From contig NC_079205.1 of assembly GCF_026745355.1 (NCBI RefSeq), positions 63,164,915-63,228,914 of the forward strand: a stretch of 64,000 bases of DNA. Reading direction: 5' to 3'. Below are positions 25,451 to 37,599 of the stretch, piece after piece. The notes under the pieces are model-generated. The model was not told the origin of the DNA, searched no databases, and worked only from the letters and a program-made list of their open reading frames with translations. This DNA is from Beta vulgaris subsp. vulgaris. Lineage: Eukaryota > Streptophyta > Magnoliopsida > Caryophyllales > Amaranthaceae. The position numbers and the translations under genes were made by a program. Position 1 is the stretch's first letter. Each line of letters opens with the position of its first letter.

Positions 25451-25455
25451 AGATA

Positions 25456-25703
25456 TTTCATCCATTTTGTTTTATATGACACGTTTGTTTTTTCACGCAA
25501 CTCCAACGAGCTTCTTTAATCGTTAATATTTTTAGTTGTGTCCCCGTAAAAAATATAAAAAGTTATAATTTGATAGTATGCATGAAGACTCTAACAAGAT
25601 CTCACTTGATTATGATTTTCTTTATATAAAGGCGATAAATTGGAGTCAAAATTGATCAATGAATAATGTCATTTCATCCAATGTTTCATTTAAAACAGAA
25701 CGG
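25456..25703. mobile_element. Stowaway-like MITE (248 bp)
   Basis: Begins TTTCATCCATTTTGTTTTA, ends TAAAACAGAACGG, with TA on both sides. Internal sequence ('ttttttcacgcaac', 'gttaatatttttag') is shared with the element at 33497-33746, so both are one family. Confidence 0.65.
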
Positions 25704-26350
25704 TATGTTGATATGTAAATTTGTATGAAAAATCTCATGTCGATATTCATGATAATATTTATTATTTTTAACTTGTAAAATTCTTTAAATTTTCATTATT
25801 ATCTATTATGACTTTTTTAAAAATTTGAGGCATCTATTATGCCTTCTATTAAGTGAAAGTTACATTTGTGTAGAAAATTACTATTTGAAATTAAAATTTT
25901 GTCAAGGGAGTTTATTTCCTTTAAATCCAATATGATTTCTTTACTAATAGTCATTTACTAATGCTAATCACATGAATCTTAAAGTTCATTACCACATTTG
26001 TGCTCTTATTGATTAGCTAAATAAACTTATTGTAAGTGGGACCTATTATAATAATATAACCAGGGTGGAAATCATAACATGATAAAGAAAGCCTAAGCAA
26101 TGGTTGGTTCATTATTATTGATCATACTATCATAGTATCATATCATCTAACATCATCTTTTCTCAAGCATCATTATGTATTTTTTTTTTACCCTTTGATC
26201 TGAAGATGGTCCTTTTACAAGTGGTGTTTGCTATTATTTCATTCCACGCTTGTAAAACTTATGAATGCCAGCTAGGAGCGAGAACTTTTGACTCATACAA
26301 TCACATAGAAGAATTACAACAGTAAGAGGGAGAACTCAAGCATTATATTA

Positions 26351-26539
26351 TAGGAAAATGATATACATAGCCCTTAGGGCTATGTATAAGGTGTTTAAAA
26401 TGGAAATAAACTATTGAATCAAGCATTTATTACCTCAGTTAATGTGAAAATGTATGTTGAATTTTTAAACTGTTTCCATTTAAAGAAATCTATTTAATAC
26501 TTATATGTAGCCCTTAAGGCTACATATAACATTACCCTA
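26351..26539. mobile_element. Foldback MITE whose two ends are each perfect palindromes
   Basis: The outer ends TAGGAAAATGATATACATAG and its diverged inverse CTACATATAACATTACCCTA pair as terminal inverted repeats. In addition each end contains a self-complementary block: TACATAGCCCTTAGGGCTATGTA-type at 26364-26386 and its variant at 26504-26526. The AT-rich flanks hide any target duplication. Confidence 0.6.
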
Positions 26540-26585
26540 TATTATATACTTTCTATTTTTGAATTCTATAGGATTAATAAGATTT

Positions 26586-27222
26586 CAGAGATGGACAATG
26601 ATGCGGGTTGGGTGGGCTGGTTTGTGGGTCCTAATGGGCCGAGCTGAGATTTCACAGTCCAAGACCGGACCATGAAATTCACAGTTTGGATGGGCTAGTC
26701 CACGGGCTGAAAAATCTTAGCCCACACCGGATTTTTACCGGTTTTCGCTGTTCATGTTGCGGTTCTGACGATTCGTGAGTCTAGCGGGCCGGCATGAGAT
26801 TTTTTTTTCAAAGTTATATAATCATTTGTTATTGTTACATAAAACCTTTAATATTAATCAAAATATATACAATTATTTATACTAATGAATAATTTCATTA
26901 TTTTTGAATTTGGTTGAATTATAATATATGCAATTTGATTCAAATATATACAATTTGATTAAAAAATACACAAATTGGTTGAATAATTACTTGAGCTGGG
27001 TGTTCGGTTTATGGGTTGGGCTGGACTGCTTTCGTGGACCTAGATGAGCGGATTTAGTAGCAGGCTTTCGTGGGTTGGGCTCAAAAAATATGGCTCACGA
27101 TCTACCCACCAATTTCACGGTTGAGCTGGGCTGGACCAGGCTTTTCTCAGGCTCAACCTACACGGCCCAAGAGGTGGATTGGACTGGATGGCTAGATTGG
27201 CCCGCACTGATGGCCATCTATA
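26586..27222. mobile_element. hAT-type MITE, family B copy 1 (about 635 bp)
   Basis: Left CAGAGATGGACAATGATGCGGG pairs with right CCCGCACTGATGGCCATCTA (both within 22 bases). The inner part ('tcaaagttatataatcatt' then 'cataaaacctttaatat') is shared with the element at 31398-32006. No coding sequence. Confidence 0.65.
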
Positions 27223-27661
27223 ATTACCTTTATTGAAGGAGAGCTGGTAGCTCAGTGTAGTACTATCTCAAATTACATGACATTATATAGGTTTTAAATT
27301 CTCGTTCCAACAATATATTGGGATATTTACATTTAAACTCTTTATCCTTATACCCTGTCTATGAGCTGGTGTGTTCTTTAGATTATTACTCTTCATACTA
27401 GTTATCTTTCCTATAAAGAAAAAAATAAGATTAGCTTTTTTGTAACGTGGAGTGATATGTCAAACATGTAACTCGTGCGATAAAAAAAAGAACATCGGTA
27501 TTTCGGTATTTCACTATATCGGCATTCGGCGGATTGTATTCATACTTGCAAGTTGCAAGTGCTTTTTAATTTTTATAGTAGCATCTTTTTCTTTTTCTCC
27601 TTCTTGTTTTTACTTGTTTCTGGTTGATAATGGTAAAGGGTCCGTCAAGTACTCCCCTTGT

Positions 27662-28137
27662 GACAGATTATTAGTTGTCTCCTGATAAAAGAAGATTAAT
27701 TAGTTGTATGGCTTTATAAAGAGAAACTTGGAGATCAAATGGCATTTGTTTGGGCTCATTTCTTGGACCAGCCCACTTATGGCAAAGTTACTAAAATGCC
27801 CCTACATTTAGGGAAGCCATCACCCCACCAGCTGGAGGTGACCAAAATACCCTCATTTATTGGGGGCTCCTCTCATCTACAAATAGGGGTTGTCTCACCA
27901 GGCAAAGGTAAGCGATTCTAAGCTGCCAAACCCAGAGCATCTCTCTGTACATTGATCCCTTTCTCTCTCTACCTCAATCATTTACTGACTTGAGCGTCGG
28001 AGGGGCGATCCCGAGACCACCCCCGGGGTAGGCTAACCGTACCTTTTGCAGGATTCCGATGTACGGATAACGGAGCTCAGGCGTACCTTCTTGGGGCCCA
28101 TATCAAGTTTCTCAGGACACATCAACACTTGTGATGA
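27662..28137. mobile_element. Probable solo LTR (about 476 bp)
   Basis: The segment has the layout of a Gypsy-type LTR: 'ctacaaataggggttg' as a TATA-like core, 'ctgacttgagcgtcggagg' followed by 'ccccggggtaggctaacc', and the end ACATCAACA. CTTGT occurs directly outside both borders (27657-27661 and 28138-28142), consistent with a 5-bp duplication. No second LTR or internal region is present. The left border does not begin exactly with TG, so that edge is uncertain. Confidence 0.5.
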
Positions 28138-28142
28138 CCCTC

Positions 28143-28970
28143 AATTTCTTAGCAGAAACAGCATTTATAATAGATATTAAAGAAAAACAAGATATAATAA
28201 AAAACAAGGTTAAATTGAATTCGTTTTCAAAGAAATTACAATGAATCAGATCAAGTAATATAGCACAGCCCCTTGTATTTGTTAAATCAAGCAGCTATTG
28301 ATAAGAAAGTCTATCATTCTGACATAGTTTGAGAAGAACATTTTTTATCGAACTAAGGACAAGTGCAACATAGCTCATTGGATGTAATATATAATGGCAT
28401 TTAAAAGTATTTCAGGTTTGAACTTGATATATGCAAGACAAGATGTAAGAGTTTTAAGGCAATATAGAGGGTTGAGAATTATCTCAATGCATCTCGAGCC
28501 CTCGAAAAGCTCTTGAGCAAAAAAAAACATTGTTGGGATCGAAAAAGTTAAAAAAAAAACCCGTAATTGCTAATTAAAGGATATATATGATCGATTTCGA
28601 AATTCACAGTCAAACTTTTAAATAATACACACTTTTGAACATTTTTAAGGTTGGGTTAGCATACCTCTAAATTAATAGCAACTTGCAAAAGAAGCTAGTG
28701 TTTGTGTTTGGATATTAGCCAAGTAAGCTAAGCTTGTCCTTTCCTTGAAAGGAATAAGTTTAACAGATGTTTCGTTCAATACTTCAATCAAGCTAACTAG
28801 CTAGATCCAATTATGTGTAAAAATAAATAGTTTTAGAGATAATTAAGTATAATACATTAAGTTCAAGTGAAAAGTATGCACTATCATTTAATTAATACTC
28901 TCTTGACCTTTTTTTGATAGGAATACTCTGCTTGACCTTTGAAAATGAAGAATGTAGTACTCTTTCAATT
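28143..28970. other. Intergenic DNA
   Basis: No gene or complete element recognised. Confidence 0.4.
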
Positions 28971-28972
28971 TA

Positions 28973-29239
28973 CTAATCCGTCCGTGGCTTCGTCTCATAA
29001 TATAGTGCTTGTTCCTTTTTTATATGGTCTCCAAGACGTAACTTTGACCTTTAATATCTTCAATTCCGTATTAATAAAAAATATAAAAGTTGATATTATG
29101 AAACTACATATTGAGACGAATCTAACAAGATCTCACATGAATATGTTTTTTATACACACAAATGAAAATATTCGGTCAAAGATTTTAAAATTTGACCTAC
29201 CAAAAATGAAGTAGGCACTATATTATGGGACGGAGGGAA
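28973..29239. mobile_element. Stowaway MITE (267 bp)
   Basis: CTAATCCGTCCGTGG...CATAATATAGTGC at left and GCACTATATTATGGGACGG...AGGGAA at right are inverted; TA lies outside both ends (28971-28972 and 29240-29241). Its open frame of about 90 codons is a chance frame across a MITE. Confidence 0.75.
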
Positions 29240-29539
29240 TAATATACTATCTCATGTACTCCTATATAAATAAATTGAACTCTTTTAACCTTTTTATCTT
29301 TAAGATGTAGTACAAGTTTGGCTTTCATTTATAAATTTTTAGAAAAAGTCAATATTTTGATGTCATACATAAACACTATTTCAATATTAATTCATATATT
29401 ATCTGTTTTTCATTGTTTGAAACTTATTGAAAATAATCATTTTACAACAATTTATCAATATCTTAACACCTGCTAGTCGTAATATAGAACTATACAATTA
29501 TATTAATAGTCAAAATTACGCCTACATTAGAATATACAT

Positions 29540-30097
29540 AACCACGGTCCGGGTTAGGCCGATTCAACTCGGCGTGAACCTCAATTGGACCGGTCGACTA
29601 ACCTGTCCGGTTCGGTTTGGGTTTAGGGTTGGGTTTCTCAATCCTAAACCGGTTTGGCCCCAATTCAGGCCGGTTCAAGGCTCGGGGGGGGGGGTTGTCA
29701 ATTTCATGACTGGTCCGCCTGTTCGGTGTTTTCTTTACTGTGTAAATGAAAATGCATTTTGATTTTTAAATTTTAATTGTATATGCATTAAAATTTACAA
29801 ATTTTCAATACAGTCCATATAAACTAGTTTATTCTATAAATGGGCCAAGGGTGAAGTATTTTATTTTATACATTTTCTCGACAAGTTTGATTGGCCGATT
29901 CAGAATTGTGTATGGTTTATGATCCGGTTCAAGGCTAGGACCCAACCGATTCCCTCACTTATTACCACTTTGGACCATGAGAACCCGTTTGGTTATCCGA
30001 TTTCATATCGATTCAGGCATAGTCATCTGCCACTCCAAACTGAATCGGTCTTTTTATGGGCCGGTTCAGGACCGAGTCCGATTAATAGCCACCTCTA
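29540..30097. mobile_element. hAT-like MITE, left end decayed
   Basis: Dense 'ccggttc'/'gaaccgg' motifs on both strands and a right end TAGCCACCTCTA resemble the other hAT-type MITEs. The left end, expected as TAGAGGTGGCTA, is not clear. A run of G (29683-29693) lies inside. Confidence 0.5.
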
Positions 30098-31135
30098 CAT
30101 TACAATAACAAAAGTTTGAGAATAAGGTACTTGAGAGAAAAGAAAAAAGGTTGAACGAGTTGTCCATTATGAACTATGAAGTATAACTACATGTAATAGC
30201 AAAAAGAAATTAAAATGTATAACTACAGGAACACCAAATTTCCCGGTACGTCGATATACGTCTTTTTAAAATCACTGACAACAACACAATCAAAGTGCAA
30301 CCTAATAAATCACACAAAGAACCACACTCTCTTTGGGGACCGCGTTTTTTTTACTACAACAGAGATTTTGAAACTGGAATATACTTATTATTTCTATACA
30401 CCAAATCAATGTAGTACTGTAATTTTTATGGCAGTAAAAACTTTGATTTACTAGTACCAATGGTTTTATAGCAATTAGTACGCCATTGACCAGCTGAAAA
30501 TCAGGGACTTTGGCTTCATTTTTCACCTTGTCTTATCTACCCCAAGCACTACAAACGTAACCAATCCTGCTTCTCTGCTGATTTTTACCATAATCTTTGG
30601 CTTTTGGGATATGGTTAGTACTTATTACAGTTATTAGTACTGTTTGGTGTGGAGTATGTACTGCAGTAATTCAAGTTTTTACCCTTCTTTAAATTTTGAG
30701 TTTGAAATAAGGATTAGAGTGTTTTGAGTGGTCTATTCTAAACATTGTACACTTAATCGAAATAAATAAATCACCGACAATTTATAGAATGGATTAAGAA
30801 AGATGATTAAGGAATAAGTACTGTCGAAATAAGCTATGATCATTCATCTAATCCTTTACCTAATCATTAAAAGTCGATGTTGATTTTTCCTTTAGAATTA
30901 AATTGATATTGATTTGATATGTCTAAAGAGAGTTTTATTGGGTTTTACCTTTTGATTAAGAACCAACAATTACACCAATATCACTCACATAATTACCTAG
31001 ACACAAGAGTTAATCAACCTACCTTTATTTAGAAATTTTAGTTGGAAAAACTTTTTCGATTAGAAGACATTCTTTTAGACAATTAAACTCTAAATTTTTC
31101 ACAGTCTACTTATTCCCTTGTACAAGAATAGGCAG
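30098..31135. other. Intergenic DNA
   Basis: No gene is seen; short open frames near 30215-30526 overlap on opposite strands and have no motifs. Confidence 0.4.
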
Positions 31136-32085
31136 CAGATGTTGGCGGGAGGAACGCAGAAGAATTTCCGTCCATGGCGTAAGAGAGACCAAGAGAAGCA
31201 GTCGAATGAATCATAGATTTTTTTTTTAGATAAACCTAGGCTCTGATACCATGTACAAGTACGGAGAATAATTGTGTTGACCTGATATCTCTAACTAAAA
31301 ATCAAAATCGCAAACATGCACTTGTGAAATCCGTCAATTAATGGGTGATTAAAATCAAAGGTATATAAAATTTTGATGCTCTTATAAAGCATGTGACTAG
31401 AGATGACAACTGGTGCGGGTTGGTCCGTGGACCCTAGGGGGCCGGGTTGAGATTTTACGGTCCAAGATCGGACCGTGAAATTCACGTTTGGGTGGGATGG
31501 TCAACGGGTTGAAAAATCTTAACTCACACCGATCTGTTACCTATTTTCGTGGTTCGAAAAACGGTTCTGGCAGTCCATGGGCCTAGCGGACTAGCGGGCT
31601 AGCCGACTGACATGAGAATTTTTTTTTTCAAAGTTATATAATCATTATTATTGTTACATAAAACCTTTAATATCAATTAAAATATATACAATTTTTAATA
31701 TTAATGAATAATTTTATTATTTCTGAATTTGATTCAATTATAATATATGCAATTTGATTAAAATATACACAATTTGGTTGAATAATTACTTGGGCTGGAC
31801 TGGACCACTTTCGTGGACCGGACTGAGCGATTTTAGTAGCGGGATTTCATGGACTGCGCTCAAAAAATCTGACCCACGATCAACACACGACCAATTTCAC
31901 GGTTCGAGCTGGGTTAGACCGGATTTTTTGCGGGCTCAACCCACACTTCCTAAGAGGCGAACTAGGCTGAATGAACTGGATTAATCCGTACTATTAGCCA
32001 TCTCTACATGTGCTTGATCAAAATGAGAAAAAAGTCTATAGATTAATATACTCAAAATAAATAAAGATAATTGCCTTTTACAACA
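31136..32085 (-). mobile_element. Copia retrotransposon remnant: LTR, primer site and gag start
   Basis: On the - strand an LTR-like segment starts TGTTGTAAAAGGC at 32085 and ends TTGTACA at 31252. It is followed at once by TGGTATCAGAGCC (31251-31239), the initiator-Met tRNA primer site of Copia elements. At 31176 a gag-like start follows: MDGNSSAFLPPTSAAYS, then a stop. The rest of the element is gone. The LTR itself is split by the hAT element 31398-32006; without it the LTR is about 217 bp. Confidence 0.6.
31398..32006. mobile_element. hAT-type MITE, family B copy 2 (609 bp), inside a Copia LTR
   Basis: Left TAGAGATGACAACT, right AGCCATCTCTA; flanks CATGTGAC and CATGTGCT give an 8-bp duplication with 6 of 8 matches. 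It shares its inner DNA with the copy at 26586-27222. Confidence 0.7.
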
Positions 32086-32089
32086 CCCC

Positions 32090-33490
32090 CAATCCTCCAT
32101 TGCTTCATACTTCGCACGAGGCATTCACTTAAGTAGTGAAAAAAAAAAGAGCGTAAGGTAGGAATCTAAGATAACACGCAGCTTTTTTACTACTATGAAT
32201 CTATGATTGCAGAAAGACTATATTCCGTACCCTATAATGAAAATGGTGTTTGGAAGAAACTTGTACACGAGGTAAAACAAAGTCATATAGTAGCCTTTTT
32301 CTTTCAACCAAAAATTATCTTTTGTTAACCAAAAAAAAATAAAAATTGGGTCCTAAAGTTAGAATTTCTATTTAACATTTAGAATAGAATCATAAAAGTA
32401 GATTTGAAAGTGATTTGAGATCCATCACTTTCAGAAGGGATCCGAGGAACTCCCTATTATAACAACACCCTCTTCAACTCTTTTATCATGTTTACCATAT
32501 CTATAATAGCTCATTTATAATATGACAATAATTTCAAACTTATCACTAATTAATTTTTTTCGGATACTTTAGTTGAAATCACTAGTAAAAGAGGTGAGAT
32601 TTGATCTAGGATCCTTTGGATCATAGGCGATGTAAGTATTACTAGATTATCACTTACTGGCCTCCTCACTTATCACTTGTAATTTTTGTGTATTTGTAAA
32701 GCTAATAATTTCGATAAACAGGTTATGTTAGATTTTGATATACTGTTCTCTAAATATTTTAAAAATTATATAAAAATATAGGAAATTATTAATTGTCACA
32801 AAGTTTTCCAAAATAACTCTACTTAACAACAAATAGATAGCACCTTTAAGTGGACCTCGACCACATTCATACTCTAGCCAAGGAGTTTTTGTCGTGTCGG
32901 GTGCAAAAGGTTATCGTCATCAGGTAGAAACGATTCATAACCTAGCACGTTAGTGTAGAATAAACAAGATGAATGCCACTTAATTTATTTTTGTTATAAT
33001 TGTTAGTTTGTTCGCTTGTAAAATTTCTCGATGTCAAAAACAACAGCAAATAGATATCACTAGGGTTATAAGGGATTATTTTCGTAATTGTTTTTCAAAT
33101 TTTAGCTTTGTTTTAGTATAGTATAGTATACCAAGAAGGTACAAGTAGATTGCAAACATCATTAATTCATTAACCATGTCCATTCTCCAGTGTACAAGGA
33201 AAATAAATAAGACAAAACAATGATACATTGACCCTCTTCTCAACAACCCTCACTCTCTTTGGCCATTAATTTATCACATTTCAAACTAGCTTGTGATTTG
33301 ACTCCTTTACTCTCCCTTGTCAAACATTTTTCAAATCTAAATGTTCTATTTAAGATTAACTTGCAGATTAGATGAGACTCTCATTTATCAGCAAGGATGA
33401 TTTCAACTATGCTAGGAAACTTCAAATTATATAACTTAGGGTCATAACTACATTTATCCATTGAACAAATTACCACTTCTAAATTCTAAT
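32090..33490. other. Intergenic DNA
   Basis: 1.4 kb of AT-rich DNA without a recognisable gene or complete element. Confidence 0.4.
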
Positions 33491-33496
33491 ATTTTA

Positions 33497-33746
33497 TTCA
33501 TTCTATTTCAAATGAAATATTTGTTTTTTCACGCAACGTAATGCACTTTTTTAATCATTAGTATCTTTAAATATGCAGATGTAAAAAAAAAAAAAGTTAT
33601 AATTTGATAATATGCATCGAGACGAATCTAACAAGATCCTACATAAGTATAATTTTCTTTATATAATGGTGATAAATTAGAGTCAAAATTGATCAATGAA
33701 TAATGTTGTTTCACCGAATGTTTGATTTAAAACAGAATAGAGTGAG
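33497..33746. mobile_element. Stowaway-like MITE (250 bp)
   Basis: Ends TTCATTCTATTTCAAATG and TTTAAAACAGAATAGAGTGAG are imperfect inverses, with TA outside (33495-33496 and 33747-33748). Same family as 25456-25703. Confidence 0.65.
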
Positions 33747-33755
33747 TAGTACTTA

Positions 33756-34497
33756 GGGCCTGTTCTCTTCGGCATAAAACAGCTGAACTGAACTGAACTG
33801 AACTGAACTGAACTTATCAAAGCTGAACTGAACTGAACTGAACTTATCGGAGCTGAACTGAACTGAACTGAACTTATCAGAACTGAACTGAACTGAACTG
33901 AACTGAACTGAACTGAACTGAACTGAACTGAACTGAATTGAATTGAATTGAATTGAATTGAATTATATTACATTGAAATAAATTGAATGTAATAAATATA
34001 TAAATAATATTTTAAACAATAATAATATGAATATTAAATAATAATTATAATGATAAGTAATAATAATGAATAATAATAATAGTAGTATTTTGAATATTTT
34101 TAAATGATAGTTATAAATAAATAATATTAATAATCATAAATTAATAATAATAATAATAATTAATGATAGTAATGATAATTAAAAATAATTATTTTATATT
34201 ATTTGTATTAATATATTAATACTTGACGATGATATATAATAACAATAATATCTAAGAAGTAAATTAATATTACTATTTTAATAATTATATTTAATAACTT
34301 AAAAATATTTAAATAAAAATAATGATTGGGTTGGACCGCGAAAAATTAACAATAAACCGTCTTGACGCGATTTGATTGGTTTATGGGCTAAAAAAAGTGG
34401 GTTTATTTGTGCTTTGACCTAAACCATGTTCCTCCTAATAATAATAGTAATAATAATTAGTAAAGCTACAATAAAAAAAATATATAGAAACAACAAC

Positions 34498-34532
<35 letters not shown>

Positions 34533-34813
34533 ATAGTAATGATATATATTTAAATAATAATAATAATAATAATAGTAATTAGTAAAATAAATTATACCAA
34601 CATAATAATAATAATATTTAACAAAATGGTTATAAAAGAATAGAGCTGAACTGAACTGAACTGATCTGAACTGAACTGAACTGAACTGAACTGAACTTAT
34701 TGGAGCTGAACTGAACTGAACTGAACTTATTGGAGCTGAACTGAACTGAACTGAACTTATTAGAGCTGAACTGAACTGAACTGAACTGAAAATAAGCTGG
34801 GGAGAACAGGCCC
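33756..34813. mobile_element. Tourist/Harbinger-type element with (CTGAA)n arrays (1058 bp)
   Basis: Begins GGGCCTGTTCTCTTC and ends GGGGAGAACAGGCCC, flanked by TTA on both sides, the target site of PIF/Harbinger elements. Both subterminal regions are built of tandem CTGAA/GAACT pentamers broken by 'cttatcaaag' or 'cttattggag' spacers. The middle is AT-rich with AAT runs. No transposase is present; the open frame across the right array merely repeats the pentamer code. Confidence 0.8.
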
Positions 34814-34816
34814 TTA

Positions 34817-35000
34817 GGGCCTGTTCTTTTCGGCATAAAACAACTGAATTGAACTGAACTGAATTGAATTGAACTGAACTAAATTGAACTGAGCTGAAAT
34901 AAATGGTGATATGTAAGAGTAAAAGTATTGTCCAGAGCTAAACTGAACTAAACTGAATTGAATTGAATTGAACTGAAAATAAATTGGGAAAAACAGACCC
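34817..35000. mobile_element. Short Tourist/Harbinger MITE (184 bp), adjacent copy
   Basis: Begins GGGCCTGTTCTTTTCGGC and ends AAAAACAGACCC. It lies between TTA (34814-34816, shared with the neighbour) and TTA (35001-35003). It carries a short version of the CTGAA array and looks like an internally deleted relative of the element before it. Confidence 0.75.
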
Positions 35001-35019
35001 TTAATTATTAATATTGAGT

Positions 35020-35635
35020 AGATTACCCACTACTCATATAAAATTTACCTAAAGAGAGGGTGAACTATATCCCAAAAAAATCCCAAATGACTCATTATAC
35101 TAATAAATGCCCTAGAAAGGAGAGCACGAAAGCAAAACAGAAACTAAGAAAGCTTTGTTTTTGGGGCAGATAAAACACCATTTAAGAGTGACTTAAATCA
35201 ATAAATTCACACACCTAGGTAAATAAAAAGTCTCTGACTCAGTCCTCCCCAAAGTTCAAGAGCTCTTTTTTACAGTTTGCAGTTAAAATAAGAACAGAGA
35301 AGACATTGCATAGAGCATTATTCATCAGTGATTAAATAAATTACACCTATAAAAACACAACACCTTGACACAAGGGATTAGGGCACTATTATCCATAGAA
35401 CAAAAAAACAAGGACAAAACACCTTAATAGTTGCCCATTTACCAATTTACCCCCTCTCTTTTTTATTACTATTTTCATTCTTATCCTCCCATCTCGAAAA
35501 ATAATTAATCTACCCACCGATTAATATACCCACTACTAATAGAGAGTAATGGTAAGTGACGATAAAATCCAACTTACATGATTAATAATATTTTAATGCT
35601 TCTATGAGTAGTGGGTAGATTACCCACGGGTAAAC
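35020..35635. mobile_element. Candidate inverted-repeat element
   Basis: 'gtagattacccactactcat' near 35026 is matched inversely by 'atgagtagtgggtagattac' near 35604 (19 of 20). The inner 560 bp has no gene. No target duplication was found. Confidence 0.35.
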
Positions 35636-35639
35636 ATTT

Positions 35640-36440
35640 TCCTTGGCGCAAAAAAGGGTAAAAAAAGAAAGACTCGAAGAAATAGACATGCAACAAAAAA
35701 AAACGATAGTAAAAACTTTTGAAAGTGAAACATTATACTCATCCGTTTTTAATAGATCGAACATTACTTTACTTGAATATTTACTTTATCACATAAATCT
35801 CTCTTTTTCTTTTTCTCTATCTCTTTAATCCTAAATCCTCATATCAACCCCTTACATTTCATCTAAAACAGAACGGAAAAAATATATATATACTCACATT
35901 TTTAGTGAACATTTAAATTGTTAAAAGAAAAAACTTGGTTAAACAAAGACAATAATAATTTGTATGTTTCTTTAGGCTAATGAGGTAAAAACTTTTGAAA
36001 GTGAAAGGAGTTATATGAGCACTCTCTTCTTTCTCTCTCACATCTCTGCAGTGCAAGAGCACCATTCATAATAATGTGTCAGCACCCATGTGACATTGTA
36101 GGACCCACATCCTTTCATGTCCACCTAAAAGAAACCACAAAATGAGACAAAAGAGACCCCACTCCTCCCTCTTCTCTCTTCTCCTCTTCTTCTCCCTAAA
36201 GTTTTTGCCTTTTATAAAAAATCACATAAAAAGAACTCACCTTTTTCTTTATCCCCTCTTCTCCCAAAGGAATTTCAAAAAAGTAGGGAAATATTTTCCA
36301 TTTTTTTTTAGTATTACTTCCTATTTTTAAAATCTAACTTTTTCTTTCTTTATTTGAAAAAATATATATAAATAAAAAACTCATCTTCATTCCCAAACCT
36401 AAGTGGGTGACACTACATAAAAAATAATAATTTATTATAT
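35640..36440. other. Intergenic DNA with Stowaway fragments
   Basis: No gene is supported. 35735-35875 has Stowaway-like ends (CTCATCCGTTTTTAATAG and AAAACAGAACGG) that pair only partly. Confidence 0.35.
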
Positions 36441-36443
36441 ATA

Positions 36444-36614
36444 TTTCTTTCGTTCCATATTATTTGCTACACTTCTCAATTCACGGACTTTTAGGAAATT
36501 TTTGGAAAAGAAAGAAGTAGAGAGTAAAAAAAAAGGGACTCCTGTGAGATGAGAACAATAGAGAGAGTTTATTGTACAAAAAAGAAGTGTAGCACCTCTA
36601 TGAAACCGAAAAAA
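36444..36614. mobile_element. Stowaway MITE (171 bp)
   Basis: TTTCTTTCGTTCCATATTAT...GCTACACTTCT at left pairs with AGAAGTGTAGC...GAAACCGAAAAAA at right; TA lies outside both ends. Confidence 0.7.
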
Positions 36615-37196
36615 TAAATGTATTACAAAAAGAGCAATTAGAAATAAAGAAAAACAAAAGTTTTTTTTTTGAAAAAAAGGTAACTGAGAGAAACAGCTTT
36701 TTTCCTCCACTTGAGTCACACCTTTACCTTTTAAAGGTATATATATCAGACTATCAGTATAGTAGTTATACTTCTACTTAAAAAGAGTTGGTTCAGCTTC
36801 TGATACTTCCTGCATACAAGATAAGACTATTCCACTATCTACAACAAGATGTTTTTCACCATATAGTACTATCACATATTCACATAAGAAAGAGTCAAGA
36901 ACAATATTACTAAAAATATTTGCTTTGAAAATTTACTACTCATAAAAGACACAAACTTTCATAGGGTGAGAGCGATAAAAGGAATCTCAACTTTACTAAT
37001 AAGTCGAGGGCAATAAAGGAATTTCAACCCGAACATTTAGACCGATAACAAACCAATAAATCACCGAACTTCGATGATAATGAGAATTGAACCACCAACC
37101 TCATTACTGAAAGATCGGAGCCTATACTTGAGCCTCTATTAAGTCAAGCAAATGAGTGCAAAATATACTTAAAAAAATTATCATTGAAGACATGTA

Positions 37197-37287
37197 CTTC
37201 CTCTGTTTCGTTTTAAATGCAACAAAAGAGTCTTATTTGTGAGATGTAAAGTATTCATTTGTTGCGTTTAAAACAAAACGGAGAACG
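37197..37287. mobile_element. Minimal Stowaway-like MITE (91 bp)
   Basis: CTTCCTCTGTTTCGTTTTAA and TTAAAACAAAACGGAGAACG are inverted ends flanked by TA. Inner DNA is only about 30 bp, so almost the whole element is a hairpin. Confidence 0.65.
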
Positions 37288-37599
37288 TATTAAGGGTACT
37301 ACGACATTTTCACCCTTATAAAGTTAGAAACTATTAAACAATTATATGGACTAATTAAAAATTAAAAAGCACAAGACCAAGCAAGAAAAGGTAGAATTTC
37401 TATTATATATAAAAACTATGATAAAAAAGTTACCACTAAAAACTTAGCCCTTTTCTTTTAGATCATATACTAGTAGTAAAATAACTAGCTCTTTTTTTTT
37501 TTATCCTTTGTGTGGTCCAGTACCAGTACACACCTACAGAGAGGGTACAAAAGTCATGAAAGACCCCCACTCTCATAAAATCAGTCTATCTGTACCTCT

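Noticed and set aside
27236..27275. tRNA-like 'gctggtagctcagtgtagt' stretch
   Set aside because: Resembles a tRNA box A only; no box B, acceptor stem or cloverleaf partner follows within 80 bases.
34630..34836. Repetitive Ser/Phe/Gln frame on the - strand
   Set aside because: It is only the translation of the CTGAA pentamer array in a Harbinger element.
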